This document shows, piece by piece, positions 16,026 to 23,368 of a stretch of DNA of 33,163 nucleotides (within the stretch, counting starts at the first letter, position 1; each line of letters opens with the position of its first letter). The notes under the pieces were generated by a model that saw nothing but the letters and a program-made list of their open reading frames with translations, made no database searches and was not told where the DNA came from. Both the position numbers and the translations under genes were made by a program. The DNA lies in the NCBI RefSeq assembly GCF_001816165.1, contig NZ_MDZC01000065.1:1-33163 (forward strand), read 5' to 3'. This stretch comes from Hymenobacter glacialis (GTDB lineage Bacteria > Bacteroidota > Bacteroidia > Cytophagales > Hymenobacteraceae).

Positions 16026-16099
16026 CAAAGGTGCTGGCGCGCCCGGCTCAGTTTCAAGCCCGTGCTACCGAAGCGTCAGATGAAGCGGATGAACCGTCG
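16026..16099 (-). promoter_or_regulatory. Promoter with shared 32-base upstream motif, TonB receptor gene
   Basis: On the minus strand the motif at 16099-16068 is followed after 34 bases by a CACCTTTG element (16033-16026), then the receptor start at 16001. The layout matches that of the secreted-protein gene at 13613-13685, including spacing to within one base. The motif lies in the divergent gap to the lipoprotein gene, so it could also affect that gene. Confidence 0.6.
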
Positions 16100-16221
16100 C
16101 GCGGGTCAGACCGGCGTTTTTCGGGGGCGGCTGGCCCGCCGGGTGTGGCTGCCAGTCGGTGCCCGATGTTCCCTGACCAGTTCGTGTGTATTTTCGGCTT
16201 TCCGCACTTCCCACGCCTACC

Positions 16222-16824
16222 ATGCGCTTCCGGCATTTTCTCACCTGCCTCAGCCTGCTGTCGCTGAGCGCCTGCACCACGGGGTGCAAAGAGTACGACA
16301 ACAGCGAGGAGTTTGCCCGCGCCCAGCTGCCGGCCTACACCGAAACCGGGGCCAACACCCTGGGCTGCGTACTGGGTGCGCAAAAGTGGACCGTGCTGGG
16401 CAGCCAACAATTGAAGGGTCCGCTCGGCAGCAGCTGGCAACCCAACACGCTGCAGATATATAGGGCTAGTGCGGTGCCGCCGCTACTCACGGTGCGGGGC
16501 GCAATGACGGGCGTACGCAACAGCATAGAATTTTACGACCGCGAAATCAGCTTCACGTTTTTACTTTCCGATACCCTGGGCGGCCTGCGGCTGCTCGGGG
16601 CCGATACCGTGCGGACGCCACCCGGCCAAAGAGCCGAAAGCATGGAGGCCCTCGACCTCATTCCCTACCGGGGTTACCGCAGCACCGCCCGCCGCCCCGT
16701 GCGCCTGCTCATTCGCAAGCTCGACCGCCAGCAGCGCATCGTAAGCGGCACGTTTTCCGGCGTGCTATACAACTCTACCGATTCCCTGGCCGTTGCCGAC
16801 GGCCGTTTCGATGTGAAGTATTAG
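16222..16824 (+). CDS. Lipoprotein, DUF6252-like
   Basis: The 200-residue lipoprotein has a signal ending in the lipobox LSLSAC, so the mature protein starts at Cys18. The body ANTLGCVLGAQKWTVLG... and the C-terminal pattern QQRIVSGTFSGVLYNSTDSLAVADGRFDVKY resemble Bacteroidota lipoproteins of the DUF6252 type, recalled without a search. Function is unknown. The ATG at 16222 sits directly before a basic n-region (MRFRH) and is preferred to the in-frame Met at 16186. It is transcribed divergently from the TonB receptor gene. A small hairpin with a weak T-run lies just after its stop codon at about 16826-16850. Confidence 0.8.
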   Translation: MRFRHFLTCLSLLSLSACTTGCKEYDNSEEFARAQLPAYTETGANTLGCVLGAQKWTVLGSQQLKGPLGSSWQPNTLQIYRASAVPPLLTVRGAMTGVRNSIEFYDREISFTFLLSDTLGGLRLLGADTVRTPPGQRAESMEALDLIPYRGYRSTARRPVRLLIRKLDRQQRIVSGTFSGVLYNSTDSLAVADGRFDVKY

Positions 16825-16862
16825 GCGTGCCCTACGGGCGCTTCATTTTCGCTGGTCTTCGC

Positions 16863-16870
16863 TAACTTTG
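16863..16870 (+). promoter_or_regulatory. -7 promoter element upstream of the PAS protein gene
   Basis: TAACTTTG fits TAnnTTTG. It lies 80 bases before the ATG at 16951, implying a leader of about 75 bases. No clear -33 partner is visible. Confidence 0.4.
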
Positions 16871-16950
16871 GCGCAACCTAGTCCGTGGGTTCGCTTTGCA
16901 CGTTTGTCTCTCCACTTGTTACCCATTCACGGCTGGGTTCATAGCACCAC

Positions 16951-18267
16951 ATGGCTGACCTCCTCGCTTCTCCTGACTACCGGGCACTTTTCCGGTTGTT
17001 GCCCGACAATTACCTACTGCTGGCCCCCGACGGCACGGTGGTCGACAACTCCGACGCCCACGTGGCGGTGTCGCTGCTGCCGCGCGAGCAGGCCGTGGGC
17101 CGCAACATCTTCCAGGCTTACCCCTCCGACCCGCAAAGCCAGCAAGCCCTCCACGCCTCGCACGAAAAGGTGCGGCGCACCCTGCAGCCCGACACCATGC
17201 CGCTGCTACGCTACGACCTGGAGCGACCCACCGCGCTGGGCGGTGGCACCGAGCAGCGGTACTGGCAAATCACCCACTTTCCGCTGCTCGACGAGCGCGG
17301 CGAACTGCAATACATTCTGCAGCGGCCCCAGGACGTGACCGAAGCCACGCTCGCCATGCAGCGTGCCGAGGTGGTACAGCGGGAGTTTAACGAGGCAACC
17401 GAACGCAACCATTTCGTTCTGCAAAGCATGCCGGTGATGGTGTGGACCACCCGCCCCGATGGCTGGGCCGAATACTTCAACCCCCGCTGGACTGAATTTA
17501 CCGGCCGGACCTTGGCCGATACCCTCGGCGAGGGTTGGGTTGCCGACCTGCACCCCGACGACATCGCCTCCACCACCGCCCGCTGGAACGCTGCCCGCCA
17601 GCACGGCACTTCCTACCAGGTGGAGTACCGCATGCGGCGGCACGACGGCCGCTACCGCTGGCACCTGGCCCGCGGCGTGCCCCGCCTGGGTCCCGATGGC
17701 CAAATACAAATGTGGGTGGGCTGCAACGCCGACATCCACGAGCAGAAACTGATGGTGGAGGAACTGCTCAAGGCCAATGAGGAGCAGGCCGAGCTGTCGG
17801 ACCAGGCCTACCGGCAGGCGCAGCTCACCCGCCAGCAGCGCGAAACCTTCAACACGCTGCTCACCGACGCCCCAGCCATGATAACCATCGTGCGGGGTGC
17901 CGAGCACCGCTACGAGTTTGCCAACACCCTTTTCCGCGAGCTGGTGGGCGGCCAGGACGTAGTGGGCCGCACCGTGGCCGAAGTATTCCCCGAGGTGGTG
18001 AGCCAGAGCGTGATGGCGCTGCTCGATGACGTGTACCGCACCGGCGAACCCTTCGTAGGCACCGAGGTGTTGGTGCAGCTGGCCTCCCCCGATGGGTCTG
18101 GCACCCTGCGCGATGCCTATTTCAACTTTACCTACCAACGCTTCGAGGAGCACGGCGAGCCGGCGGGCATCACGGCGTATGCCTACGAAACCACCGAGCT
18201 GGTAAAAACCCGCCTTGCCCTGCAAGAGCTGGATGGCAGCGGCGCTACTGCGGCGCTGCCAGAATAG
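16951..18267 (+). CDS. Multi-PAS sensory protein without a kinase domain
   Basis: The 438-residue cytoplasmic protein has three PAS domains. PAS1, about 8-130: LFRLLPDNYLLLAPDGTVVDN to YWQITHFPLLDERGELQYILQRPQDVTE. PAS2, about 150-267: MPVMVWTTRPDGWAEYFNPRW, LHPDDI, VEYRMRRHDGRYRWHLARG. PAS3, about 297-420: APAMITIVRGAEHRYEFANTLFRELVG to EPAGITAYAYETTELV. A coiled stretch of about 30 residues separates PAS2 and PAS3. The protein ends right after the last PAS, where Bacteroidota relatives usually continue into a HisKA/HATPase kinase. No kinase motifs were found downstream in any frame up to the next gene. It may act through a partner, perhaps the CZB-like protein 51 bases downstream; this is inference. 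Confidence 0.86.
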   Translation: MADLLASPDYRALFRLLPDNYLLLAPDGTVVDNSDAHVAVSLLPREQAVGRNIFQAYPSDPQSQQALHASHEKVRRTLQPDTMPLLRYDLERPTALGGGTEQRYWQITHFPLLDERGELQYILQRPQDVTEATLAMQRAEVVQREFNEATERNHFVLQSMPVMVWTTRPDGWAEYFNPRWTEFTGRTLADTLGEGWVADLHPDDIASTTARWNAARQHGTSYQVEYRMRRHDGRYRWHLARGVPRLGPDGQIQMWVGCNADIHEQKLMVEELLKANEEQAELSDQAYRQAQLTRQQRETFNTLLTDAPAMITIVRGAEHRYEFANTLFRELVGGQDVVGRTVAEVFPEVVSQSVMALLDDVYRTGEPFVGTEVLVQLASPDGSGTLRDAYFNFTYQRFEEHGEPAGITAYAYETTELVKTRLALQELDGSGATAALPE

Positions 18268-18318
18268 CATTTCTCTGCCCTTCCTGTATCTTACACCCTA
18301 CCCTTCACTTCTCAGCGC

Positions 18319-18681
18319 ATGGAACTATCAGCCCTCGACTTTCAGCAGGCCCGCATCAAGCAGGTGCTGTTTAAGTCGCGGCTCCGCTCCGTGCTCTACG
18401 GCGTGCGCGAGGCCGACGAGGCCATGTTCTCGCGGCAGGGAAACGCCCTGGGCCAGTGGCTCGACACCGTGGTGAAGCCCCACTACGGCCATCACCCCGA
18501 GGTCCGCGAAATAGACCGAACCCTGCAGCAAATGCTTAGCACCGGCCGCAGCCTGGCCACTCAGTACCAGCGCGGCCTCATCGAAGAGGCCCGCCAAGGC
18601 CTCGACCAGATAAACCAGCAAGCCGACCGCCTCACCACCCTGTTTGACCAGCTCAGCCACCGCGTTGCCATAGGTGCCTAG
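18319..18681 (+). CDS. CZB-like helical protein lacking zinc ligands
   Basis: The 120-residue, all-helical protein has segments ARIKQVLFKSRLRSVLYG, GNALGQWLDTVVKPHYG, PEVREIDRTLQQML and a final coiled helix to residue 113. The order and spacing match the chemoreceptor zinc-binding (CZB) domain. However, the positions that normally carry the ligands appear replaced: Gln in IKQVLFK instead of His, Asn before ALGQW instead of Cys, and Leu and Met in DRTLQQML instead of the two His. Zinc binding is therefore unlikely in the canonical way. The gene follows the PAS protein on the same strand with a 51-base gap, suggesting joint function as a signalling pair. The alignment is from memory. Confidence 0.68.
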   Translation: MELSALDFQQARIKQVLFKSRLRSVLYGVREADEAMFSRQGNALGQWLDTVVKPHYGHHPEVREIDRTLQQMLSTGRSLATQYQRGLIEEARQGLDQINQQADRLTTLFDQLSHRVAIGA

Positions 18682-18696
18682 CGCCGGGCAACCATA

Positions 18697-19464
18697 CTAC
18701 AAGTTGAACAGGGCGACGGCGTTGCGCGTGGTCGCTTCGGCTATTTCTTCCGCGTCTTTACCCAGCAGTTCGGCTACGCGGCGCAGCACAAAGGGCAGGT
18801 AGGCCGGCTCGTTGCGCTTGCCCCGATGCGGCACGGGCGCCAAATACGGGCAGTCGGTTTCCAGCAGCAGGTGCTCCAGGCCAATGCCCGGCAGCACCTT
18901 GTCGGCCCCGCCGTTTTTGAACGTGGCCACCCCCCCAATTCCTAGCATAAAGCCCAGCTTGATGGCCTGCTCGGCCTCGGCGGGCGTGCCCGAGAAGCAG
19001 TGAAATACGCCGCGCAGGGTACCGTCCTGGGCCGCCTCCACCAAGGCCACGGTTTCGGCAAAGGCCTCGCGGGTGTGCAGCACAATAGGGAGCTGGTGCT
19101 TCTTGGCCAGCGCCAGCTGAATTTTCAGAGCTTCCTGCTGCTCGCCCAGCAGGGTTTTGTCCCAATGCAAATCGAGCCCGCACTCTCCCACCGCGGCGAA
19201 AGGCCGGCGGCCCAGCCAAGTTTCCACCTCATACAAATCCTGTTCGAAGCTGCGCGTGACCGAGCACGGGTGCAGGCCCATCATGGCAAAGCAGGTTTGC
19301 GGGGCCTGAGCTTCCAGTTCCAGCATGGCGTCGATGCTGGAGTGGTCCACGTTGGGCATCACAATGGTGCGCACACCGGCGTCCTGGGCGCGGCGCAGGG
19401 CATCGAGGCGGTCGGGCTTGAACTGTTCGGAATAGAGGTGGGCGTGGGAATCGGTGATGTGCAT
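18697..19464 (-). CDS. TatD-family metal-dependent DNase
   Basis: The 255-residue TIM-barrel hydrolase has metal-binding motif DSHAHLY (His7, His9), GECGLDLHWD (Glu of the metal site), VLHTREAF, FHCFSGTPAEAEQA and ETDCPYLAP, the full TatD signature. Family members act as 3'-5' exonucleases in DNA repair and fragmentation; the in vivo role here is not shown by the sequence. The ATG at 19464 gives MHITDSHAHLY, the normal start. It converges with the CZB-like gene across 15 bases. Upstream, a GACCTTTG element ends 7 bases before the start codon. Confidence 0.95.
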   Translation of the reverse strand: MHITDSHAHLYSEQFKPDRLDALRRAQDAGVRTIVMPNVDHSSIDAMLELEAQAPQTCFAMMGLHPCSVTRSFEQDLYEVETWLGRRPFAAVGECGLDLHWDKTLLGEQQEALKIQLALAKKHQLPIVLHTREAFAETVALVEAAQDGTLRGVFHCFSGTPAEAEQAIKLGFMLGIGGVATFKNGGADKVLPGIGLEHLLLETDCPYLAPVPHRGKRNEPAYLPFVLRRVAELLGKDAEEIAEATTRNAVALFNL

Positions 19465-19471
19465 GGTGGAG

Positions 19472-19479
19472 CAAAGGTC
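19472..19479 (-). promoter_or_regulatory. -7-like element before the TatD gene
   Basis: Read on the minus strand, GACCTTTG lies 7 bases upstream of the ATG at 19464. It deviates from TAnnTTTG at the first base. It would produce a very short leader. Confidence 0.35.
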
Positions 19480-19587
19480 GGAAGTGCGGGAGAGCGAACA
19501 CGAATTTTTTCGCGTGCAGCCTCAATTTTCGGCCAAAATCAATGAATAACGTATAATTACGTTTCAGAACTGACAAATAAGTTTTAA

Positions 19588-19612
19588 AACTGAATTATCA
19601 GTTATACATTTG
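19588..19612 (+). promoter_or_regulatory. Dyad operator overlapping the blaI-like promoter
   Basis: AACTGAATTATCAGTT (19588-19603) is a palindrome with perfect 6-base arms, directly followed by the -7 element TACATTTG (19605-19612), which ends 4 bases before the ATG. A second AT-rich dyad, ACGTATAATTACGT, lies at 19549-19562. The position suits autorepression by the BlaI-type protein encoded downstream; the binding itself is inferred. Confidence 0.55.
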
Positions 19613-19616
19613 GCTC

Positions 19617-20009
19617 ATGGAAGAGTTAACCAAAACCGAAGAGCGCATCATGCAGGCTTTATGGAAGCTAAAGAAAGCGTTTGTGAAGGACATTATCGAA
19701 CAGTTGCCCGACGAACCCAAGCCGCCCTACAACACCGTCTCGTCGGTGGTACGCATCCTGGAGCGCAAGGCCTACGTGGGCTTCCGGGCCTACGGCAAAA
19801 CCTACGAGTACTTCCCGCTCATCAGCAAAACCGAATACCGGGCCGCTAGCCTCAAGCGCATGCTCACGCAGTATTTCGATGATTCGCCCACGGCCCTGGT
19901 CTCCTTTATGGTGGAGGAAACCCTGAGCCAGCGCGAAAAGCAGCAGCTGCTCGACCTGCTTCAGGATGCCGACAACACTTCTCCTAAGCCCGACAGCGAT
20001 GCTAAGTAG
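19617..20009 (+). CDS. BlaI/MecI-family transcriptional repressor
   Basis: The 130-residue repressor has an N-terminal winged helix, about 1-75: MEELTKTEERIMQALWKLKKAFVKDIIEQL, then PPYNTVSSVVRILERKAYVGFRAYGKTYEYFPLISK. The C-terminal dimerisation helices follow (AASLKRMLTQYFDDSPTALVSFMVEE). In this family the repressor is inactivated by proteolysis triggered by the partner membrane metallopeptidase. Its stop codon overlaps the start of the M56 gene by 11 bases, so the two are translationally linked. A palindromic operator candidate lies at its promoter. Beta-lactam resistance is not implied: no beta-lactamase gene is nearby, and Bacteroidota use BlaI/M56 pairs for other targets. Confidence 0.95.
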   Translation: MEELTKTEERIMQALWKLKKAFVKDIIEQLPDEPKPPYNTVSSVVRILERKAYVGFRAYGKTYEYFPLISKTEYRAASLKRMLTQYFDDSPTALVSFMVEETLSQREKQQLLDLLQDADNTSPKPDSDAK

Positions 20010-21477
20010 CTTTCTGCTCTATCTGGCAGAGGCCAGCTTTTGCCTGGCCGTATTTGCCTTGGCCTACCGCCTGCTGCTGGCCCGGCTCACCTACTTCACC
20101 GCCAACCGCGCCTACCTGCTGGGGGCGCTGGCTGCAAGTGTGGTTATTCCCCTGCTGGCGTTTCCGGGGTTGGCTGGTTTGCTGGCTGGCTCCGTTGCTG
20201 ATTCCTCGGCCGTCAGTCCATTGCCCTTGCGACTGAGCTGGGCAGCGACAACGGCCGCGCCCACTTCTGCCACCGGAGTCGGCTTCGACCTGTCCGCGCT
20301 GCTTATTGGCGGCCTGCTAGGTCTTTATGGGCTTGGCGCATCTTACAAACTGCTAGTTGTTGCCCGCAACCTACGCGGCCTCACGCAGCTCGTGAAGCGT
20401 CATCCGAGCACCGATTTGGGCGCCTTCGCCATCGTGCACCTGCCTGCGCCGGGGCTGCCGGCGTTTTCCTTTGGCCGGCACGTGTTTCTCTCGCCCCTGC
20501 ACGAGACCCTGAGCGCCGAAGAGCGCCAGCTGCTGCTGCTGCACGAGGGCGTGCACGTCCGGCAAAGGCATACGCTCGACCTGCTGCTGGCCGAAGCCCT
20601 GGGCGTGCTCTTCTGGTTCAACGGTCTGCTGCCCTATTTCCGCCAGCAGCTCAAAACCGTGCACGAGTACCTGGCCGACGAAGCCGTAGCACGCGCTCAG
20701 GGCGGCCCCCGGCCCTACGGTGAGCTGCTGATAAAGCTGGCGGCCCAGCAGCCCCCGTTTGCCCTGGCCCACGCTTTTTCCAACCAGCAAATTTTTCTAC
20801 GCATCAAAATGCTCACTCAACCCACCTCCTCACCTATGCAAAAACTTCGTTTTCTACTCGTTTTGCCCGTAGTTGCTTTTGCCTGGGCCGCTACGGCCTG
20901 CACTGGCGCTCCTATCTCAGAAGGTGCCGCGCCAGCTGCTGCCGCTGGGGTCACGGCCGCCCCGGGCGCTGCCACCAGCCGCATCGGCCGGGTCACGTGG
21001 CAGGGCAATACCTACCTGTCAACAACGGAGCTGAACGCAGCGCTGGGCCTGAAAACCGGCGACGCGTACGACTCGGCGGCCGTAGCCCAGCGCCTGAGTT
21101 TCGACCCCAGAGGCGGCGACATCACTTCCCGCTACATGGACCACGGCTACTTGTTCTTCTCAGTAAGCCCCCAAGCCACGCCCCAGCCCGACGGAACCAC
21201 GGACCTGGCCTTCACCCTCAACGAAGGCCGAAAAGCCAAGCTGCGAAACATCACGTTGAGCGGAACTCAGAAATCGGGCGCTGCCGCCTTGCTCAGTTTA
21301 TTGCCATTGCGCACCGGTGATGATTTCAGCCGCGCAAATCTGATGAAATCCCAAACCATTCTGGCCCGGCAGAGCAACGTCAACCCAGCCAAAATTGCCA
21401 TCAACCCCCAGCCAGTTATGAGCCCGAACACGCCAACCGATTTTGTCGACATTGAATTGGTAGTGGCAGCAAAATAG
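19999..21477 (+). CDS. BlaR1-like M56 metallopeptidase fused to BamA-type POTRA domains
   Basis: The 492-residue membrane protein starts at ATG 19999, overlapping blaI. The N-terminal part has hydrophobic segments at about 2-20, 36-55 and 90-110, then the M56 zinc site HEGVH at 182-186 and the family motif HEYLADEAVA at about 221-230. A further hydrophobic segment, LRFLLVLPVVAFAWAATAC, follows near 278-296. After an Ala-rich linker the C-terminus, about 328-492, reads as two POTRA repeats: IGRVTWQGNTYLSTTELNA, LGLKTGDAYDS, YMDHGYLFFSV, FTLNEGRKAKLRNITLSGTQ, RTGDDFSRANLMKSQ, KIAINPQP and VDIELVV. These match Bacteroidota BamA POTRAs. Many related proteins carry a TonB C-terminal domain here instead. 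A terminator follows. Confidence 0.9.
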   Translation: MLSSFLLYLAEASFCLAVFALAYRLLLARLTYFTANRAYLLGALAASVVIPLLAFPGLAGLLAGSVADSSAVSPLPLRLSWAATTAAPTSATGVGFDLSALLIGGLLGLYGLGASYKLLVVARNLRGLTQLVKRHPSTDLGAFAIVHLPAPGLPAFSFGRHVFLSPLHETLSAEERQLLLLHEGVHVRQRHTLDLLLAEALGVLFWFNGLLPYFRQQLKTVHEYLADEAVARAQGGPRPYGELLIKLAAQQPPFALAHAFSNQQIFLRIKMLTQPTSSPMQKLRFLLVLPVVAFAWAATACTGAPISEGAAPAAAAGVTAAPGAATSRIGRVTWQGNTYLSTTELNAALGLKTGDAYDSAAVAQRLSFDPRGGDITSRYMDHGYLFFSVSPQATPQPDGTTDLAFTLNEGRKAKLRNITLSGTQKSGAAALLSLLPLRTGDDFSRANLMKSQTILARQSNVNPAKIAINPQPVMSPNTPTDFVDIELVVAAK

Positions 21478-21505
21478 CGCCTGGCATCACAGGCTATGCT
21501 GACCA

Positions 21506-21546
21506 GGGCTGCCGCCACGCACCACACGCGTAGCGGCGGCCCTTTT
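21506..21546 (+). terminator. Terminator after the M56-POTRA gene
   Basis: Stem GGGCTGCCGC (21506-21515) with GCGGCGGCCC (21533-21542), one G-T pair, followed by TTTT. It lies between the convergent M56 and GT2 genes. Confidence 0.7.
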
Positions 21547-21560
21547 GGTTTGCGCCTTAT

Positions 21561-22679
21561 TTACTCGTAACGCCTCCCCTTCCAAACCACTGCGCCCCCC
21601 AGTAGTCGATAGCCAATAAGGCTGATGGTCAGCCCAAGGGTGTAAAATTCAAACAGCGGCAGCAAATGCCACGGCAGCCGCAACCCGGCCCGGCGGTGCG
21701 CCACCAGGGCCATGGCGCCTTGCACCACCAGCTTGGCTCCCCAGCAGCCCAACGCCGCCGCTGGCCCCGCTACCCACGCCACCCCCAGCAGCGCCGGCCA
21801 AAACCCGCTGAATACCAGCAGCTCCAGGCGCAGGCGCAGCGGCAGCGCCTCTACGCCGCGCAGCCAGCGGCGGCGCTGTTTTAGTAGCGCCATCCAGGTT
21901 AGCGTGGGCAGTGAGTCGGCCCGCACGGCGGCTTCAAACACTTGTTGAAAACCAAACCCTGCCGCAAGCACGGCTTTGAAGAGGGCGAAATCTTCGGTCA
22001 CGGAGAAGGGCAGCGCCTCGTAGCCGCCGGTGGCCTGGTAGGCGGCGCGGGTCACGAGCATGTTGTTGCCCATGGCCGTCACGGGGCGGCCCAGGTCGCT
22101 CACCACCTGCACCAGGCTCAGCGACAGCAGCCAGTCGATGTCCTGCAACTGGTGAAAAAGCCACGGCCCGCGCACCGCCGTGATGCCCGTGACCGTGCCC
22201 ACGCCGGGTCCTGCGTGCGCCAGCAGCGCCGTTATCCACGTCGGCGGCACGCTGATGTCGGCGTCGGTTATGAAGAAATAGTCTGTAGTAGCGGCCCGGG
22301 CCAGATGGGCCAGCACGTTGGCCTTGCCCCGTGCACTCCCCACATTATCAACAATGGAAACTACCCGGAACTGCCCCGCATAGCCGCGCATGGCGGCCGC
22401 CGCCACCGCCGCCGTTTGGTCAGTGCTCGCGTCGTCGCCCACCAGAATTTCCAGGAGCTCCGCCGGGTACTGCAACGCCCGCAGGCTGGCCAGGCAGCGC
22501 GGCAGGGCGGCTTCTTCGTCGCGGGCGGCAATCAGGATACTCACGCGGGGCAGCGGCGCTGGCAGCTGGCAGGCCGGCTTAGCGCCCTTGCGAGTGGCAA
22601 AGCACCAAGCTGCATACGCCATGCCCAGCAGCCACAGCGCCAAAAACCCCAGCAGAACCACCAACCAGCGCGTACTCAC
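21561..22679 (-). CDS. Membrane glycosyltransferase, family GT2
   Basis: The 372-residue processive-type glycosyltransferase has an N-terminal membrane segment (WLVVLLGFLALWLLGMAYAAW), then the GT-A core PRVSILIAARDEEAALPRCL, VGDDASTDQT, DADIS (metal-binding Asp pair), TEDF and QRRRWLRG. Two or three C-terminal membrane segments follow, ending in WKGRRYE. It should polymerise or transfer sugars at the inner membrane for exopolysaccharide synthesis. The start is taken as GTG 22679, which overlaps the stop of the deacetylase gene by GTGA; reading further upstream would only translate that gene in another frame. Pairing with a deacetylase recalls partially deacetylated aminosugar polymers, but this is only a suggestion. 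Confidence 0.9.
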   Translation of the reverse strand: MSTRWLVVLLGFLALWLLGMAYAAWCFATRKGAKPACQLPAPLPRVSILIAARDEEAALPRCLASLRALQYPAELLEILVGDDASTDQTAAVAAAAMRGYAGQFRVVSIVDNVGSARGKANVLAHLARAATTDYFFITDADISVPPTWITALLAHAGPGVGTVTGITAVRGPWLFHQLQDIDWLLSLSLVQVVSDLGRPVTAMGNNMLVTRAAYQATGGYEALPFSVTEDFALFKAVLAAGFGFQQVFEAAVRADSLPTLTWMALLKQRRRWLRGVEALPLRLRLELLVFSGFWPALLGVAWVAGPAAALGCWGAKLVVQGAMALVAHRRAGLRLPWHLLPLFEFYTLGLTISLIGYRLLGGAVVWKGRRYE

Positions 22680-23368
22680 AGCGTGGCAAATTGATAGCCC
22701 TGCTCCGCCAAATCGGCCAGTACCCGGGGCAGCACATAGCGCAGGCGTGGGCTGGCCTTGTGGCTGTCGTGAAATACCACCACGTCGCCGGGCCGAATGG
22801 CAGCCAGCGCGTAGTGCAGGCAGTCGGCCGGGCTCAGGTCGGGGTCGTAGTCGCGGGTGAGCACCGACCACATGGCTATTCGAAACTGCGGCCGCAACGC
22901 CCGCAGCAAGGGCCAGGTGAGGCGGCCGTGGGGCGGGCGAAAAAGGGGATTCGGAACGGCGGCGGAGGCAGCATTTTGCGGCGGCAACCCTGCGCGCTTC
23001 AGCTCCACCTGGCAGCTGGCCACGTCCTGGACATATGCAGTGCGGGAGCTGGCCCAGGCGCTGCGGTGGTGCTGGGTATGGTTGCCCAGCCGGTGCCCGG
23101 CGGCCAACGTAGCCCGGGCTATTTCGGGGTAGCGCACGAGGTTGTCGCCCACGCAGAAAAACGTGGCTTTGGCGTCGAAAGCAGCCAATTGCTCCAGCAC
23201 CCAGGGGGTTTCTTCCGGAATGGGGCCGTCGTCGAAGGTGAGGTACACCACGGGGGCACCGGTGGGGCTGGTGGGCGCGCCCGTCCATTCGCAGCCGGGC
23301 AGCAGGGTGTGCAGCAGCCGGGGCGGACGCGTGAGCAGCGCCGCATCGAACCGGGACCCCAGCCGCAT
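22676..23368 (-). CDS. Polysaccharide deacetylase (NodB-type)
   Basis: The 230-residue carbohydrate esterase has NodB motifs YLTFDDGPIPEE (Asp46 catalytic base, Asp47 metal ligand), HRLGNHTQHH (metal His pair), FRPPHGRLTW and VVFHDSHKA (catalytic His). There is no clear signal peptide, but residues 9-26 are mildly hydrophobic. It should remove acetyl groups from a polymer or lipid-linked sugar. ATG 23368 shares one base with the stop of the upstream gene (TGATG), and its own stop overlaps the GT2 start by GTGA, so three genes are tightly coupled. Most of its relatives act outside the cytoplasm, so the lack of an obvious export signal is a point to check. Confidence 0.93.
   Translation of the reverse strand: MRLGSRFDAALLTRPPRLLHTLLPGCEWTGAPTSPTGAPVVYLTFDDGPIPEETPWVLEQLAAFDAKATFFCVGDNLVRYPEIARATLAAGHRLGNHTQHHRSAWASSRTAYVQDVASCQVELKRAGLPPQNAASAAVPNPLFRPPHGRLTWPLLRALRPQFRIAMWSVLTRDYDPDLSPADCLHYALAAIRPGDVVVFHDSHKASPRLRYVLPRVLADLAEQGYQFATL

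Noticed and set aside
18268..18700. Histidine-kinase domain lost from the PAS protein by frameshift
   Set aside because: No H-box, N-box or G-box motifs in any frame after the stop; the next gene starts within 51 bases.
19617..21477. Beta-lactam resistance operon
   Set aside because: No beta-lactamase or PBP2a-like gene nearby, and the M56 C-terminus is not a penicillin-binding sensor.
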